Assembly: GCA_002482725.1 (NCBI GenBank)
Contig: DLGO01000028.1
Location: forward strand, 1 to 12,333
Direction of reading: 5' to 3'
Origin: Bacteroidetes bacterium UBA7692
Lineage (GTDB): Bacteria > Bacteroidota > Bacteroidia > Chitinophagales > LD1
Length of the DNA stretch: 12,333 bases
The notes below the pieces were generated by a model. That model worked only from the letters and a program-made list of their open reading frames with translations, was not told the origin of the DNA and made no database searches. How positions within the stretch are numbered: the first letter of the stretch is position 1; every line of letters starts with the position of its first letter. Position numbers and translations under genes: made by a program. Positions 1 to 7,351 of the stretch are shown piece by piece.

Positions 1-71
1 TCTTCATCCCCCAAAAAGTCTTTGTCGTACCCAACCAGGTGGGGCAGCAAAGACTTTTTGGGGGATGAAGA
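1..71. repeat. Perfect 24-bp inverted repeat at window edge
   Basis: Bases 1-24 are the exact reverse complement of bases 48-71, with a 23-base spacer at 25-47. The right arm encodes a plausible SulP segment (SKDFLGDEE). The left arm sits at the very edge and, in the same frame, gives SSSPKKSL, which does not resemble a SulP. The likeliest explanation is a fold-back assembly or amplification artefact at a contig end. A true hairpin-forming inverted repeat inside the gene is less likely. Confidence 0.9.
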
Positions 72-1194
72 GTTTTTTCAGAATGACGGCGAAAATACCT
101 TTAGCGAATTGCTGCATATTACCAATGCATTTACCATAGGAGCCATCATCATAGGCAGCCTGTCCATGGCCGTGCAGCTGATATGGGAACGGCCTTTTTT
201 CAAAAAGAACAAGGTAACACAATATATACCATCGGCACTGGTAGTAGTAGTTACCGGCGTGCTTGTAAACCTGCTCTTCCAACAGGTATACCCTTCTCTG
301 GCGCTAAGCACAGAGCATCTGGTATCCATACCTGTAAGCTCCACGCCAAAACAGTTTTTCTCTTTTTTCTACCTGCCCGACTTCGCCTCTATTACAAAGG
401 TTCAGGTTTGGATAACGGCGGCTACACTGGCCATAATAGCAAGCCTGGAAAGCCTGTTGAGCGTGGAAGCTACCGACAAGCTGGACCCATATAAAAGAGT
501 TACGCCCACCAACCGCGAGCTATTGGCACAGGGAGCGGGCAACATCGTATCGGGGTTGATAGGCGGGCTACCTGTAACGGCGGTAATAGTTCGCAGCTCT
601 GCCAATGTACATGCAGGCGCTAAAAGCAAACTTTCGGCAATACTTCATGGCGCTATATTGCTGGTGTGTGTGGCCTTTATCCCGTTTGTACTGAACACCA
701 TACCGCTGGCATCGCTGGCCGCTATATTGCTGTATGTGGGCTACAAGCTAACCAGCATACAAGTAGTAAAGGATATAGCAGCAAAGGGATGGACACAGCT
801 GATACCATTTATTATAACTGTAGTAGCCATACTATTTACAGACCTGCTCATAGGCATCCTTATAGGAATAGCCTCCAGCCTGTATTTTATTATTAAAAGC
901 AACTACTCGACAGGCATATTGCTGGTGCAGGATGGGAACAGGTTCATGGTAAGATTGCGGAAAGATGTATCCTTTTTAAGCAAACCGAAAATAAAAAGCA
1001 TGCTGGATGGAATACCCGAAAACTCCAGGGTAGTGATAGATGCTACACGTGCCGACTTCATAGACCTGGATGTAATAGAAGTGGTAAACGACTACATCAG
1101 CATAGCCCACTCCCGAAACATCGATATTGAGATAAAGACAACAGAATCCAAGCCGGTTTCTCCGTTTATTGCACCATCTACAAACTTAGTATAG
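1..1194 (+). CDS. SulP family anion permease with STAS domain, 5'-truncated
   Basis: Inner-membrane secondary transporter of the SulP (SLC26-like) family, which moves sulfate, bicarbonate or other anions. The visible part has about eight hydrophobic segments. The family signature lies at roughly 559-660, where GLPVTAVIVRSSANVHAGAK reads like the usual GLP-T-VIVRSSVN-AGAK motif, followed by LSAILHG. A cytoplasmic STAS domain occupies roughly the last 90 residues (RVVIDATRADFIDLDVIE). About 390 codons are present; full-length relatives are about 500-520, so some 120 N-terminal residues with the first membrane helices are missing beyond the window edge. The frame stays open to base 1, so a TTG at 22 is not a credible start. 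The first 24 bases form an inverted repeat with 48-71 and may not be genuine coding sequence. The carbonic anhydrase gene begins 1 bp after the stop, which favours bicarbonate as substrate by inference; sulfate cannot be excluded. Confidence 0.93.
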   Translation, partial: SSSPKKSLSYPTRWGSKDFLGDEEFFQNDGENTFSELLHITNAFTIGAIIIGSLSMAVQLIWERPFFKKNKVTQYIPSALVVVVTGVLVNLLFQQVYPSLALSTEHLVSIPVSSTPKQFFSFFYLPDFASITKVQVWITAATLAIIASLESLLSVEATDKLDPYKRVTPTNRELLAQGAGNIVSGLIGGLPVTAVIVRSSANVHAGAKSKLSAILHGAILLVCVAFIPFVLNTIPLASLAAILLYVGYKLTSIQVVKDIAAKGWTQLIPFIITVVAILFTDLLIGILIGIASSLYFIIKSNYSTGILLVQDGNRFMVRLRKDVSFLSKPKIKSMLDGIPENSRVVIDATRADFIDLDVIEVVNDYISIAHSRNIDIEIKTTESKPVSPFIAPSTNLV

Positions 1195-1195
1195 T

Positions 1196-1828
1196 ATGAA
1201 ATCGCACGAAAGATTATTGCTCGAAAATAAAGCCTGGGCACAGGAAAAGTTGATAGATGACCCGTCGTACTTTGTACGCATGTCCAAGGTGCAGACGCCG
1301 GAATTTCTCTGGATAGGCTGCAGCGACAGCCGCGTACCTGCCAATGAGATAACAGGCACGCAGCCCGGCGAAATATTTGTACATCGCAACATAGCCAATA
1401 TGGTGGTACACACAGACCTGAACCTGCTGAGTGTGCTGCAATATGCCGTGGAGGTGCTGGAGGTGAAGCACATAATAGTATGCGGGCACTATGGCTGTGG
1501 CGGCATAAAAAGCGCCATGACCAGAACCAACTTTGGCATCATAAATAAATGGTTGCGCAACATAAAAGATGTGTATAGCATACACAGGGCAGAGATAGAT
1601 GGCCTGAGCACCGAAGATGAAAGATTTAACCGCCTGGTAGAGTTTAACGTGAAAGAGCAATTGATGAACCTGGCTAAAACATCGATAATACAAAAAGCAT
1701 GGAAGCACCACCAGCGGCCACACCTGCACGGCTGGGTCTACGATCTGAAAGACGGGATACTAAGGGATGTGTTTAACATGCCTCCGGGGACCGAGATAGA
1801 TCCGCTGTATTCGTTCGATAATCTGTAA
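1196..1828 (+). CDS. can: Beta-class carbonic anhydrase
   Basis: Zinc enzyme that interconverts CO2 and bicarbonate in the cytoplasm; 210 aa, close to the length of E. coli Can. The zinc ligands and catalytic dyad are all visible: Cys42, Asp44 and Arg46 in GCSDSR, then His98 and Cys101 in CGHYGCGG. Trp39, Arg64 and Tyr183 (in HGWVYD) match the residues that form the non-catalytic bicarbonate pocket in the Haemophilus influenzae enzyme (Trp39, Arg64, Tyr181). This suggests a type II beta-enzyme inhibited by bicarbonate. The ATG lies 1 bp after the SulP stop, so the two genes are almost surely co-transcribed and translationally coupled. The pairing fits bicarbonate import with equilibration in the cytosol. 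The gene uses ATA for 16 of 17 isoleucines, unlike the glycosyltransferase gene next to it. It converges on that gene with only 5 bp between stop codons. Confidence 0.96.
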   Translation: MKSHERLLLENKAWAQEKLIDDPSYFVRMSKVQTPEFLWIGCSDSRVPANEITGTQPGEIFVHRNIANMVVHTDLNLLSVLQYAVEVLEVKHIIVCGHYGCGGIKSAMTRTNFGIINKWLRNIKDVYSIHRAEIDGLSTEDERFNRLVEFNVKEQLMNLAKTSIIQKAWKHHQRPHLHGWVYDLKDGILRDVFNMPPGTEIDPLYSFDNL

Positions 1829-1833
1829 TCAAA

Positions 1834-2973
1834 TCAGCCTATCACTGAAGAGATAGACTGCCATAGTAAATCCGCTGAGCGCCGCCAGGTGTATAGCTTT
1901 TGGCGTTCGTGGCCTTTTTCTACCAGTGAATTATACAGCGTGGTGTCGCTATATAACTGAAGCATACAGGCAGCAATTTCGGCAGCATCCTCCGGCCTGG
2001 CATAAAGCGCGGCATCGCCGCAAATCTCGGGCATGCTGGAGGTAGTAGAGGTGACAACAGGCACACCGCATGCCATAGCCTCTACAGGTGGCACACCGAA
2101 GCCCTCGAACAGGCTTACATACAGCATGGCAAAGGCAGAAGATACCAGTAATGGCAATGCGGCCTCTTCTACACGGCCTATGAACTTAACATCAGACCCA
2201 TGCTTCATAGTTTGGTGAAAGGCCTGTACCTCATCATTTTGCCAGGCCAGGTTGCCAGCCAAAACAAAGCAATGAGCAGCTGAAGTTTGCTCTTTAAACT
2301 GTTCAAAAGCAGCCAGCATCTTCAGCACATTTTTGCGCGGATGTATGGCACCAACATAAAGGAAGAAAGGCTTGCCACCAGCGTACTGTTGGCGAACGGC
2401 CTCTTTCTGATTAATGCTGAAAGATTGACGGAAGCTGTCTTTAATACCATTATAGACAACGTCAATCTTTGCAGCAGGCACATGATAATGTGCCACGAGA
2501 TCGTTCTTTGAAAATTCGGAAACCGTGGCTATGCGCGCTGCATGCTGCGCAAACCTGGGAATGAAATACCTGTAGTACTTGTTCTGAAGCCGGGTGATGT
2601 ATTGCGGGTAATGCTCGTATGAAATATCATGTATAACAGCCAATTGCTTTACATCGCTACGCAGAGAACAAAAGCCATCCGGTGAAAGGAAGAGGTCAGG
2701 CTTATGCTTATTAAGCCATGCTGCAACACTCCACTCGAACCACCATACAAAAAGGAAAGGATGTCGCGCTTGCGGTGCAAGCACCACAGGAGTAATATTT
2801 GGTGCAAATACAAACTGTGCATCATAAGGCCTGTCGAACAAAAAGAAGAAATGAATCTCGGGATGTTCGCTCACAATTACCAGTAGCGTTTCGTAAGTAA
2901 AGTTGCCTATACCTTCGAGCTTTCCTTTTAAAAGGAAACGGGTATTAACTGCTATGGTCTTTGTGTACTGCAA
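1834..2973 (-). CDS. GT4-type (GT-B fold) glycosyltransferase
   Basis: Retaining glycosyltransferase of the GT4/Glycos_transf_1 type, expected to transfer a sugar from a nucleotide-sugar donor to a growing lipid-linked glycan at the cytoplasmic face of the membrane. Its 379 aa is a normal length. An N-terminal acceptor-side domain carries LEGIGNFTYE (19-28) and HDISYE (115-120). The C-terminal donor domain has YVGAIHPRKN (206-215) and the EX7E motif, Glu290 and Glu298 in FEGFGVPPVEAM. The start is TTG: there is no ATG before residue 219, and an in-frame TAA lies two codons upstream, so TTG at 2971-2973 is the only reasonable start that keeps the conserved IAVNTRFLL beginning. That TAA is the stop of the preceding methyltransferase gene in the same frame. 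Donor and acceptor cannot be read from the sequence. Confidence 0.93.
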   Translation of the reverse strand: MQYTKTIAVNTRFLLKGKLEGIGNFTYETLLVIVSEHPEIHFFFLFDRPYDAQFVFAPNITPVVLAPQARHPFLFVWWFEWSVAAWLNKHKPDLFLSPDGFCSLRSDVKQLAVIHDISYEHYPQYITRLQNKYYRYFIPRFAQHAARIATVSEFSKNDLVAHYHVPAAKIDVVYNGIKDSFRQSFSINQKEAVRQQYAGGKPFFLYVGAIHPRKNVLKMLAAFEQFKEQTSAAHCFVLAGNLAWQNDEVQAFHQTMKHGSDVKFIGRVEEAALPLLVSSAFAMLYVSLFEGFGVPPVEAMACGVPVVTSTTSSMPEICGDAALYARPEDAAEIAACMLQLYSDTTLYNSLVEKGHERQKLYTWRRSADLLWQSISSVIG

Positions 2974-2976
2974 GCC

Positions 2977-3708
2977 TTATGGATAAGCGATGAAGTAATA
3001 TTCTGTATTATCGTTGAAATACGCTGAAAATTCATCAAGGCTTAATTGTCCTTTGTTATCAAGGAAACCTTTAAGGGTGTTTATCTTCAAGCTGCATTCA
3101 TTTGTTATGAAGCCAAAGATATCATCCGGTTTGGTGCCATAAAAATCGGAGCCTCCAAGGCCGCATTCGAAAACGATATGCGGACGGGAATGCTTTATGG
3201 TATTGATGCCGCCCCTGATAACACCAAATTCCCCGCCTTCCACATCAATTTTGATAAGGTCAATTTTGGTATTGGCCGCAACGATATTATCCAGCACGTC
3301 TATCTCAACAGGTATTACTTCTATATCAGGATTTTGGGTATCATACCTGCGCTGCTTCAAGCCGCTATAAGCAGGCGCATTGCGCACATGGTTAAAGGTT
3401 GTATTGCCTTTTTCGAAGCTAAGTGCTAATTGAAAAAGCTGCACATTCTTGCCCCTAAATTTTTGCTTCAGAGCATTGAACATAACCGGTATTGGTTCAA
3501 ATGCGTAGTGTGTACCTTTTGGAGACAACTCTATAAAAAGATCCAGTATTTCACCTTTGTGGCAGCCTACATCTACACAATTGGAGCCGGGCTTCAGCAC
3601 ACGCTTCATTATCTCAAGCGTTTGCCTGTCGTATTGCAGATTCTTGGTTATATCCAGTTTAAGCGCCCACAAAATACTCCTGGCCAGTTGTTTTAATGCC
3701 TTTATCAT
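2977..3708 (-). CDS. FkbM family SAM-dependent methyltransferase (second copy)
   Basis: Class I methyltransferase of the FkbM family, which commonly O-methylates sugars in polysaccharide and glycolipid loci. From the ATG at 3708 it is 243 aa. The SAM-binding motif I is CVDVGCHKGEI (44-54), followed by the acidic strand end FEP (70-72) and the family hallmark IKIDVEGGE (152-160). No membrane segment is seen. A longer reading from TTG at 3732 adds eight residues; the ATG is preferred because it is a standard codon preceded by a purine-rich AAAGGGAA and leads straight into MIKALKQLARSI. It is followed in the same frame by the GT4 gene, with only one sense codon between its TAA and the next start. 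The two probably act on the same glycan. Target hydroxyl and sugar are unknown. Confidence 0.9.
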   Translation of the reverse strand: MIKALKQLARSILWALKLDITKNLQYDRQTLEIMKRVLKPGSNCVDVGCHKGEILDLFIELSPKGTHYAFEPIPVMFNALKQKFRGKNVQLFQLALSFEKGNTTFNHVRNAPAYSGLKQRRYDTQNPDIEVIPVEIDVLDNIVAANTKIDLIKIDVEGGEFGVIRGGINTIKHSRPHIVFECGLGGSDFYGTKPDDIFGFITNECSLKINTLKGFLDNKGQLSLDEFSAYFNDNTEYYFIAYP

Positions 3709-3808
3709 TTCCCTTTGTATAGATAGGTGCAATGATAACTACTTTTAGCCTGCATAGGGCAAAACGGAGCAAATTGGACGGTAGATTACCAAGGAAAACG
3801 GGCTAAGA
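3709..3808. other. 100-bp intergenic region in the leftward polysaccharide genes
   Basis: This gap separates the flippase stop from the second methyltransferase start; both genes run leftward. It is the only sizeable break among the four leftward genes, so it may hold a separate promoter for the methyltransferase/GT4 pair or a transcription stop. I found neither a good TAnnTTTG element on the minus strand nor a strong hairpin with a T tract. Confidence 0.4.
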
Positions 3809-5275
3809 TTAAGTTCCCTTTTGCAATTTACCGGACAGGGTGGAAACCAGGTGTATAAAGCGGGCTATTGGTAAAATACCAGTGAGCAGAATAATAGGGA
3901 TATGGATAACCAAGCCAACCGACAGTTGCGCAAGCCAATGAATATCCGGCAGGCGAAGAACAAAAAATGAGGTAATACTAAGGGCTATAAACAGCAACCA
4001 TTGCAGGATGCGCTTAGCCTGTAGCTGAAGGGAAAACACCCGGTATGTAACAAATATTTGCCCACCAACTACCAAAAGCTGGGTAAAAAGCGTGGCAAAA
4101 GTCGCTCCCAATGCGCCATAGTGTGGTATCAGGTACAGGTTAAGGCTAAGATTCAATACAAGGCCAAGTGTGGCAATAATATTTATCTGGCGCAAGGTAC
4201 CTTTGGCAAGCAGTAAAGTACCATACACGTAAACGCTGGATATCGGTATAAAGGAAATCATGAGCCAGCCAAAAACATTTCCCCAGTAAGCATCCTGGCG
4301 GTGGTAAAGTAGCTCTATCATTTCGTTACGGAAAAAATAGCAGGCGATACCAGCTGTCCACGACAACAGGAAAAGCAGGGAGCTGCTCAGGTTAAGCAGG
4401 TCTTTTACCGAAGCCCTCTCCTTTATCATACGCGAGAACATGGGTAGCAGCAGCACCGAGAAAAGGTAAGCTATCATATTGGCTGCATCAAGCATGCGGT
4501 AGCCTGCGGCATATATACCTGCCTCCATAGCTCCCCTGTCACCCAGCATACGCTCTATCATAAATGCGTCTACCCTGTAGTAGATACCCATAAGCAGGCC
4601 GACAAGCGCAAATGGCAGGGAATGTATGAAGATAGCCTTGGTAAAGCGAGGCCTCCAAAAGGTAAAGGTTGCCTTTGTGCTGGAAAGGATAATGATGAAT
4701 GCCAGAACTGCTGTTATGAAAAGGGCAAAAGTCTGGGCATAGATGAAGCGAAAAATATCGAAGTCTTCACGCAAGTCTGGCCAATACATGAGCACTGCAC
4801 AAAAGGCGATGGTGAGCAACCTGTCTGAGACCGACAGAACCGTATCGGCCTTGAACAGGTGCAAGCCAGAAATATTGGAGCGTAGGTATAGTATCATGGA
4901 GAGCAGGAACTGATTAACGGCCAACCAGGCAAGCAATTGAAGCTGGACTTTATCTAAGCCACTACTGATAGCAACTAGCGCTGTAATGGCAAAGTAGAAT
5001 ACGGACAGCACGATCTTGATACTTAACAGATTGGGCAGGTATGAGGGAATACGGCCTGGATTGCGCGCTACGGCTCGATTGTTGAAATTATAGATACCGA
5101 AATCCAGGATAACGCTAAACAAAAAAGAGAAATTAAGCACCGCGAAATATGTACCATACACTTCCGGGCCAAGGGAATTTTGCACTTCACGATCGATACC
5201 AAATATCCATAGAGGTTTCACCAGCAGGTTCATTGCCAGTAGAAATATCAGGTTAAAGGTAAATTTTTTGCGCAT
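3809..5275 (-). CDS. Wzx-like polysaccharide flippase (MATE/MOP superfamily)
   Basis: Polytopic inner-membrane protein of the polysaccharide transport (PST) branch of the MOP exporter superfamily, expected to flip undecaprenyl-linked oligosaccharide from the cytoplasmic to the periplasmic leaflet. It is 488 aa with about 12-14 hydrophobic segments spread over the whole length, as in the family. The N-terminal LGPEVYGTYFAVLNF (35-49) resembles the LG-YG-Y-V/F stretch typical of Wzx proteins. The mid-protein RVDAFMIERMLG followed by AGIYAAGYRM is the usual conserved helix pair, and NLSLNLYLIPHYGALGATFATL is the typical segment near helix 11. The ATG lies 2 bp after the stop of the upstream FkbM gene, indicating one transcript. 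It may flip an oligosaccharide decorated by the methyltransferases. The substrate is not deducible. Confidence 0.92.
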   Translation of the reverse strand: MRKKFTFNLIFLLAMNLLVKPLWIFGIDREVQNSLGPEVYGTYFAVLNFSFLFSVILDFGIYNFNNRAVARNPGRIPSYLPNLLSIKIVLSVFYFAITALVAISSGLDKVQLQLLAWLAVNQFLLSMILYLRSNISGLHLFKADTVLSVSDRLLTIAFCAVLMYWPDLREDFDIFRFIYAQTFALFITAVLAFIIILSSTKATFTFWRPRFTKAIFIHSLPFALVGLLMGIYYRVDAFMIERMLGDRGAMEAGIYAAGYRMLDAANMIAYLFSVLLLPMFSRMIKERASVKDLLNLSSSLLFLLSWTAGIACYFFRNEMIELLYHRQDAYWGNVFGWLMISFIPISSVYVYGTLLLAKGTLRQINIIATLGLVLNLSLNLYLIPHYGALGATFATLFTQLLVVGGQIFVTYRVFSLQLQAKRILQWLLFIALSITSFFVLRLPDIHWLAQLSVGLVIHIPIILLTGILPIARFIHLVSTLSGKLQKGT

Positions 5276-5277
5276 GG

Positions 5278-6210
5278 TTAAAATTGCCTTACCGGCAAAT
5301 GAGCAGGCCTTACAAAAACAACATTATCTGATGTATCGGTGAAACCTTTAAAATATTGCTCTTCATTGGTTATCGTGCTTAAATCGCCATCACTGGCAAT
5401 CGCATAAAGAGCGTATCCTTTTTCTGCCAGGAATTGTTTGCAGAGTGTATAGTTAGGTGTTTCATATACCGGGAAATACTCCATTACAATTACCGGATTA
5501 GCGTTATCTAGATATTCGCCCATGCCCTTCAGGGCTTCATATTCACCACCTTCCACATCTATTTTGATAAAGGTGGTTGTATCAAAGAAAGCCGAGAGCA
5601 GCTCATCCAACACCTGGGTTTCCACTTCGTATGATTCTGAGGTGTACTTTTCATGTATGGCTGCTGCAGGCACCAATGTGTTATATTCTGAATTGAAATC
5701 GGGGTATTCGAAGAACTGCAGTTTTTTTCGTTCTGAGAAAACGGCTCGGTTGATACGCTGAACATTCTGCAAATCGTTGGTATTGACAGTCAGCACAGCA
5801 AAGGTATTGCGGGTGGGTTCAATAGAAATCACTTTTCCATGGCTACCAACAAGCAGAGAAGACAGACCTGAAAAAAAACCATAATGGGCTCCTGCATCTA
5901 CAAAAGTGGCCGCCTCGGGCAAGTACTTCAACAGAAATTTAACCAGCCTAAGCTCTGATGAATGCGACTTGCAGCCAAACAGATAGATATCGTTAGCTGC
6001 CGGAAATGAAAGTTGGAATGACCGTCCGGTGAATAAGCGTACTGAAAGCCTGATGGTGTTTTTAGTAAACGGATAAATAAAAAAGCGAAAGAACCACGAA
6101 AACAGGTAGCGAAACGGCAAATGCATCAGCTTCCACAGCTTGCTGCTGTTAATGAGCACTTCCCGTTTCAACAGTTCTTCAAATAGCTGGGTTCGTAATT
6201 CAATAGCCAT
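5278..6210 (-). CDS. FkbM family SAM-dependent methyltransferase (first copy)
   Basis: Second member of the FkbM family in the locus; 310 aa, longer than its neighbour because of an N-terminal extension of roughly 60-70 residues. Motif I is FVDAGAHYGFF (103-113), the second acidic site is SIEPTRNTF (129-137), and the hallmark IKIDVEGGE spans 215-223. The extension includes an unusually aromatic and basic stretch at about residues 28-53 (for example RYLFSWFFRFFIYPF). It could lie along the membrane and hold the enzyme near a lipid-linked substrate; this is inference. The ATG start is followed by a continuous family-like reading. It is the first gene of a leftward operon with the flippase and is divergent from the Wzz-like gene. 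The likely role is O-methylation of a sugar on the glycan made by this locus; a lipid or peptide acceptor is possible. Confidence 0.9.
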   Translation of the reverse strand: MAIELRTQLFEELLKREVLINSSKLWKLMHLPFRYLFSWFFRFFIYPFTKNTIRLSVRLFTGRSFQLSFPAANDIYLFGCKSHSSELRLVKFLLKYLPEAATFVDAGAHYGFFSGLSSLLVGSHGKVISIEPTRNTFAVLTVNTNDLQNVQRINRAVFSERKKLQFFEYPDFNSEYNTLVPAAAIHEKYTSESYEVETQVLDELLSAFFDTTTFIKIDVEGGEYEALKGMGEYLDNANPVIVMEYFPVYETPNYTLCKQFLAEKGYALYAIASDGDLSTITNEEQYFKGFTDTSDNVVFVRPAHLPVRQF

Positions 6211-6369
6211 ATTCGGGCTAAAAATAACTTATTTCCAATGGTTTAAAAGATGTAGTAGGTCCGATATAACCAAAACAAATAATTCAGGCTTCAAAAGCAG
6301 GATAATTGAGACGAAGGTTTAATACCATCCAATAATTTCTACTTTTGGCGTTTGTAATCAAAAAAATTC
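6211..6369. promoter_or_regulatory. Divergent intergenic region of the polysaccharide locus
   Basis: 159 bp, AT-rich, lying between the outward-facing starts of the FkbM/flippase genes and the Wzz/ligase genes. It must hold promoters in both directions and may be the control centre of the locus. A rightward promoter element is visible at 6340-6347. I could not pick a convincing leftward element. Confidence 0.6.
6340..6347 (+). promoter_or_regulatory. Bacteroidota-type -7 promoter element for the Wzz-like gene
   Basis: TACTTTTG matches the Bacteroidota sigma-70 -7 consensus TAnnTTTG at every fixed position. It lies 22 bp before the ATG at 6370. The -33 region is weak: GGTTTAAT near 6316-6323 is at about the right distance but lacks a clear TTG. 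The short leader has no obvious Shine-Dalgarno site, as is common in this phylum. Confidence 0.55.
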
Positions 6370-7347
6370 ATGGATAATAATTCAACAAACCTGCTAGGTG
6401 TATTAGAGATTGTTTTAAAATGGCGCAAGCATATCATTATAGCCACCATAATATCTGCCGTAATAGCAGCATTGGTATCGCTTTTTGTAATGGATGAATA
6501 TTATAAGTCATCAGCACAGTTGTACCCTGTAAACCAAGCATTGAGCGATCGTAGCGCCATGTTCAATATAAATTCGGCCCCTACCGTAGATTACTATGGA
6601 GATAAGAATGATGTAAACCGCGTTTTGAGCATTGCCAACTCCAGTACTATAAAGGATGAAGTTATAGCTAAGTATAATCTTATAGAGCATTATAAAATAG
6701 ACACTACTTCAAAGATCAAAAGGTCACTTGTAAGAAAGGAATTCAAGGATAACTACTCGGCCATTAAAACGGAGAGAGATGCTATAGAGATAACATTGTA
6801 TGATACAGACCCCCAGTTGGCAGCAACTATAGTGAATGATGTAGTGCATATGGTTGATAGCCTGAACAGTGTTGTGGTAAAGGCATTCAGGGAACGCATG
6901 CTTACTTCGTTTGTAAACGACAGTGTACTGCAAACACAAAAGCTGAAGTTGATAAGCGACTCGTTAACCTATCTTGCCAATAAGTACAATATAGATGTAA
7001 AAACCAGTGAATTTGGCAAAAGTATAATAGTAGGTGGGGACTTTCAGTCAAGGGAGATAGTAAAAGCTTTGGCAAATGAGCAGGATAACCTGACAGAAGA
7101 GTTCCTGATACGTAGCAATATCAAAGGACAGATACAAGTATCCCTTAAAAGCAATGCTTCGTCCCTGCACGTATTAGAACTGGCTTTTCCTGCAGATAAA
7201 AAGAGCAAGCCAATACGCTGGCTGGTTGTTATGAGCGTCACCTTCGGAGTGTTCGTATTCTCTATTCTGGGAGCATTGGCAATTGAGCAGATAAAGAATT
7301 TAAGGCTTCAGTTGAACAGAAGCAGTTCTTCATCAGATATAGCGTAA
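6370..7347 (+). CDS. Wzz-like chain-length determinant (polysaccharide co-polymerase) without kinase domain
   Basis: Inner-membrane polysaccharide co-polymerase that would set glycan chain length by acting on the polymerase. It is 325 aa with the Wzz topology: a short cytoplasmic N terminus, a membrane helix at about 21-41, a long periplasmic region with helix-rich stretches (about 85-215), and a second membrane helix at about 284-304 preceded by a Pro/basic segment (KKSKPIRW). The short cytoplasmic tail ends in a serine run (residues 318-322). There is no Walker-type ATPase or Tyr-rich tail, so it is not a complete Wzc tyrosine kinase. The ligase/polymerase gene starts 4 bp after its stop, consistent with one transcript and a shared job. 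A TAnnTTTG promoter element lies just upstream. Confidence 0.88.
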   Translation: MDNNSTNLLGVLEIVLKWRKHIIIATIISAVIAALVSLFVMDEYYKSSAQLYPVNQALSDRSAMFNINSAPTVDYYGDKNDVNRVLSIANSSTIKDEVIAKYNLIEHYKIDTTSKIKRSLVRKEFKDNYSAIKTERDAIEITLYDTDPQLAATIVNDVVHMVDSLNSVVVKAFRERMLTSFVNDSVLQTQKLKLISDSLTYLANKYNIDVKTSEFGKSIIVGGDFQSREIVKALANEQDNLTEEFLIRSNIKGQIQVSLKSNASSLHVLELAFPADKKSKPIRWLVVMSVTFGVFVFSILGALAIEQIKNLRLQLNRSSSSSDIA

Positions 7348-7351
7348 CAAA

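Noticed and set aside
1214..1729. 171-codon open frame antisense to the carbonic anhydrase
   Set aside because: It is fully contained in an intact enzyme gene with all catalytic residues, and its translation looks like a shadow frame with no domain.
1839..1856. Small hairpin (CTATC/GATAG) near the carbonic anhydrase and GT4 stops as a terminator
   Set aside because: The stem has only five pairs, the loop is eight bases, there is no T tract in either direction, and it lies inside the GT4 coding sequence.
3709..3732. TTG at 3732 as the start of the second FkbM methyltransferase
   Set aside because: It adds only eight residues without family resemblance. The ATG at 3708 has a purine-rich lead and is a better start, though the longer form cannot be excluded.
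6370..7347. Annotating the Wzz-like protein as a Wzc tyrosine kinase
   Set aside because: The protein ends 21 residues after the second membrane helix, with no ATP-binding motifs and no tyrosine cluster.
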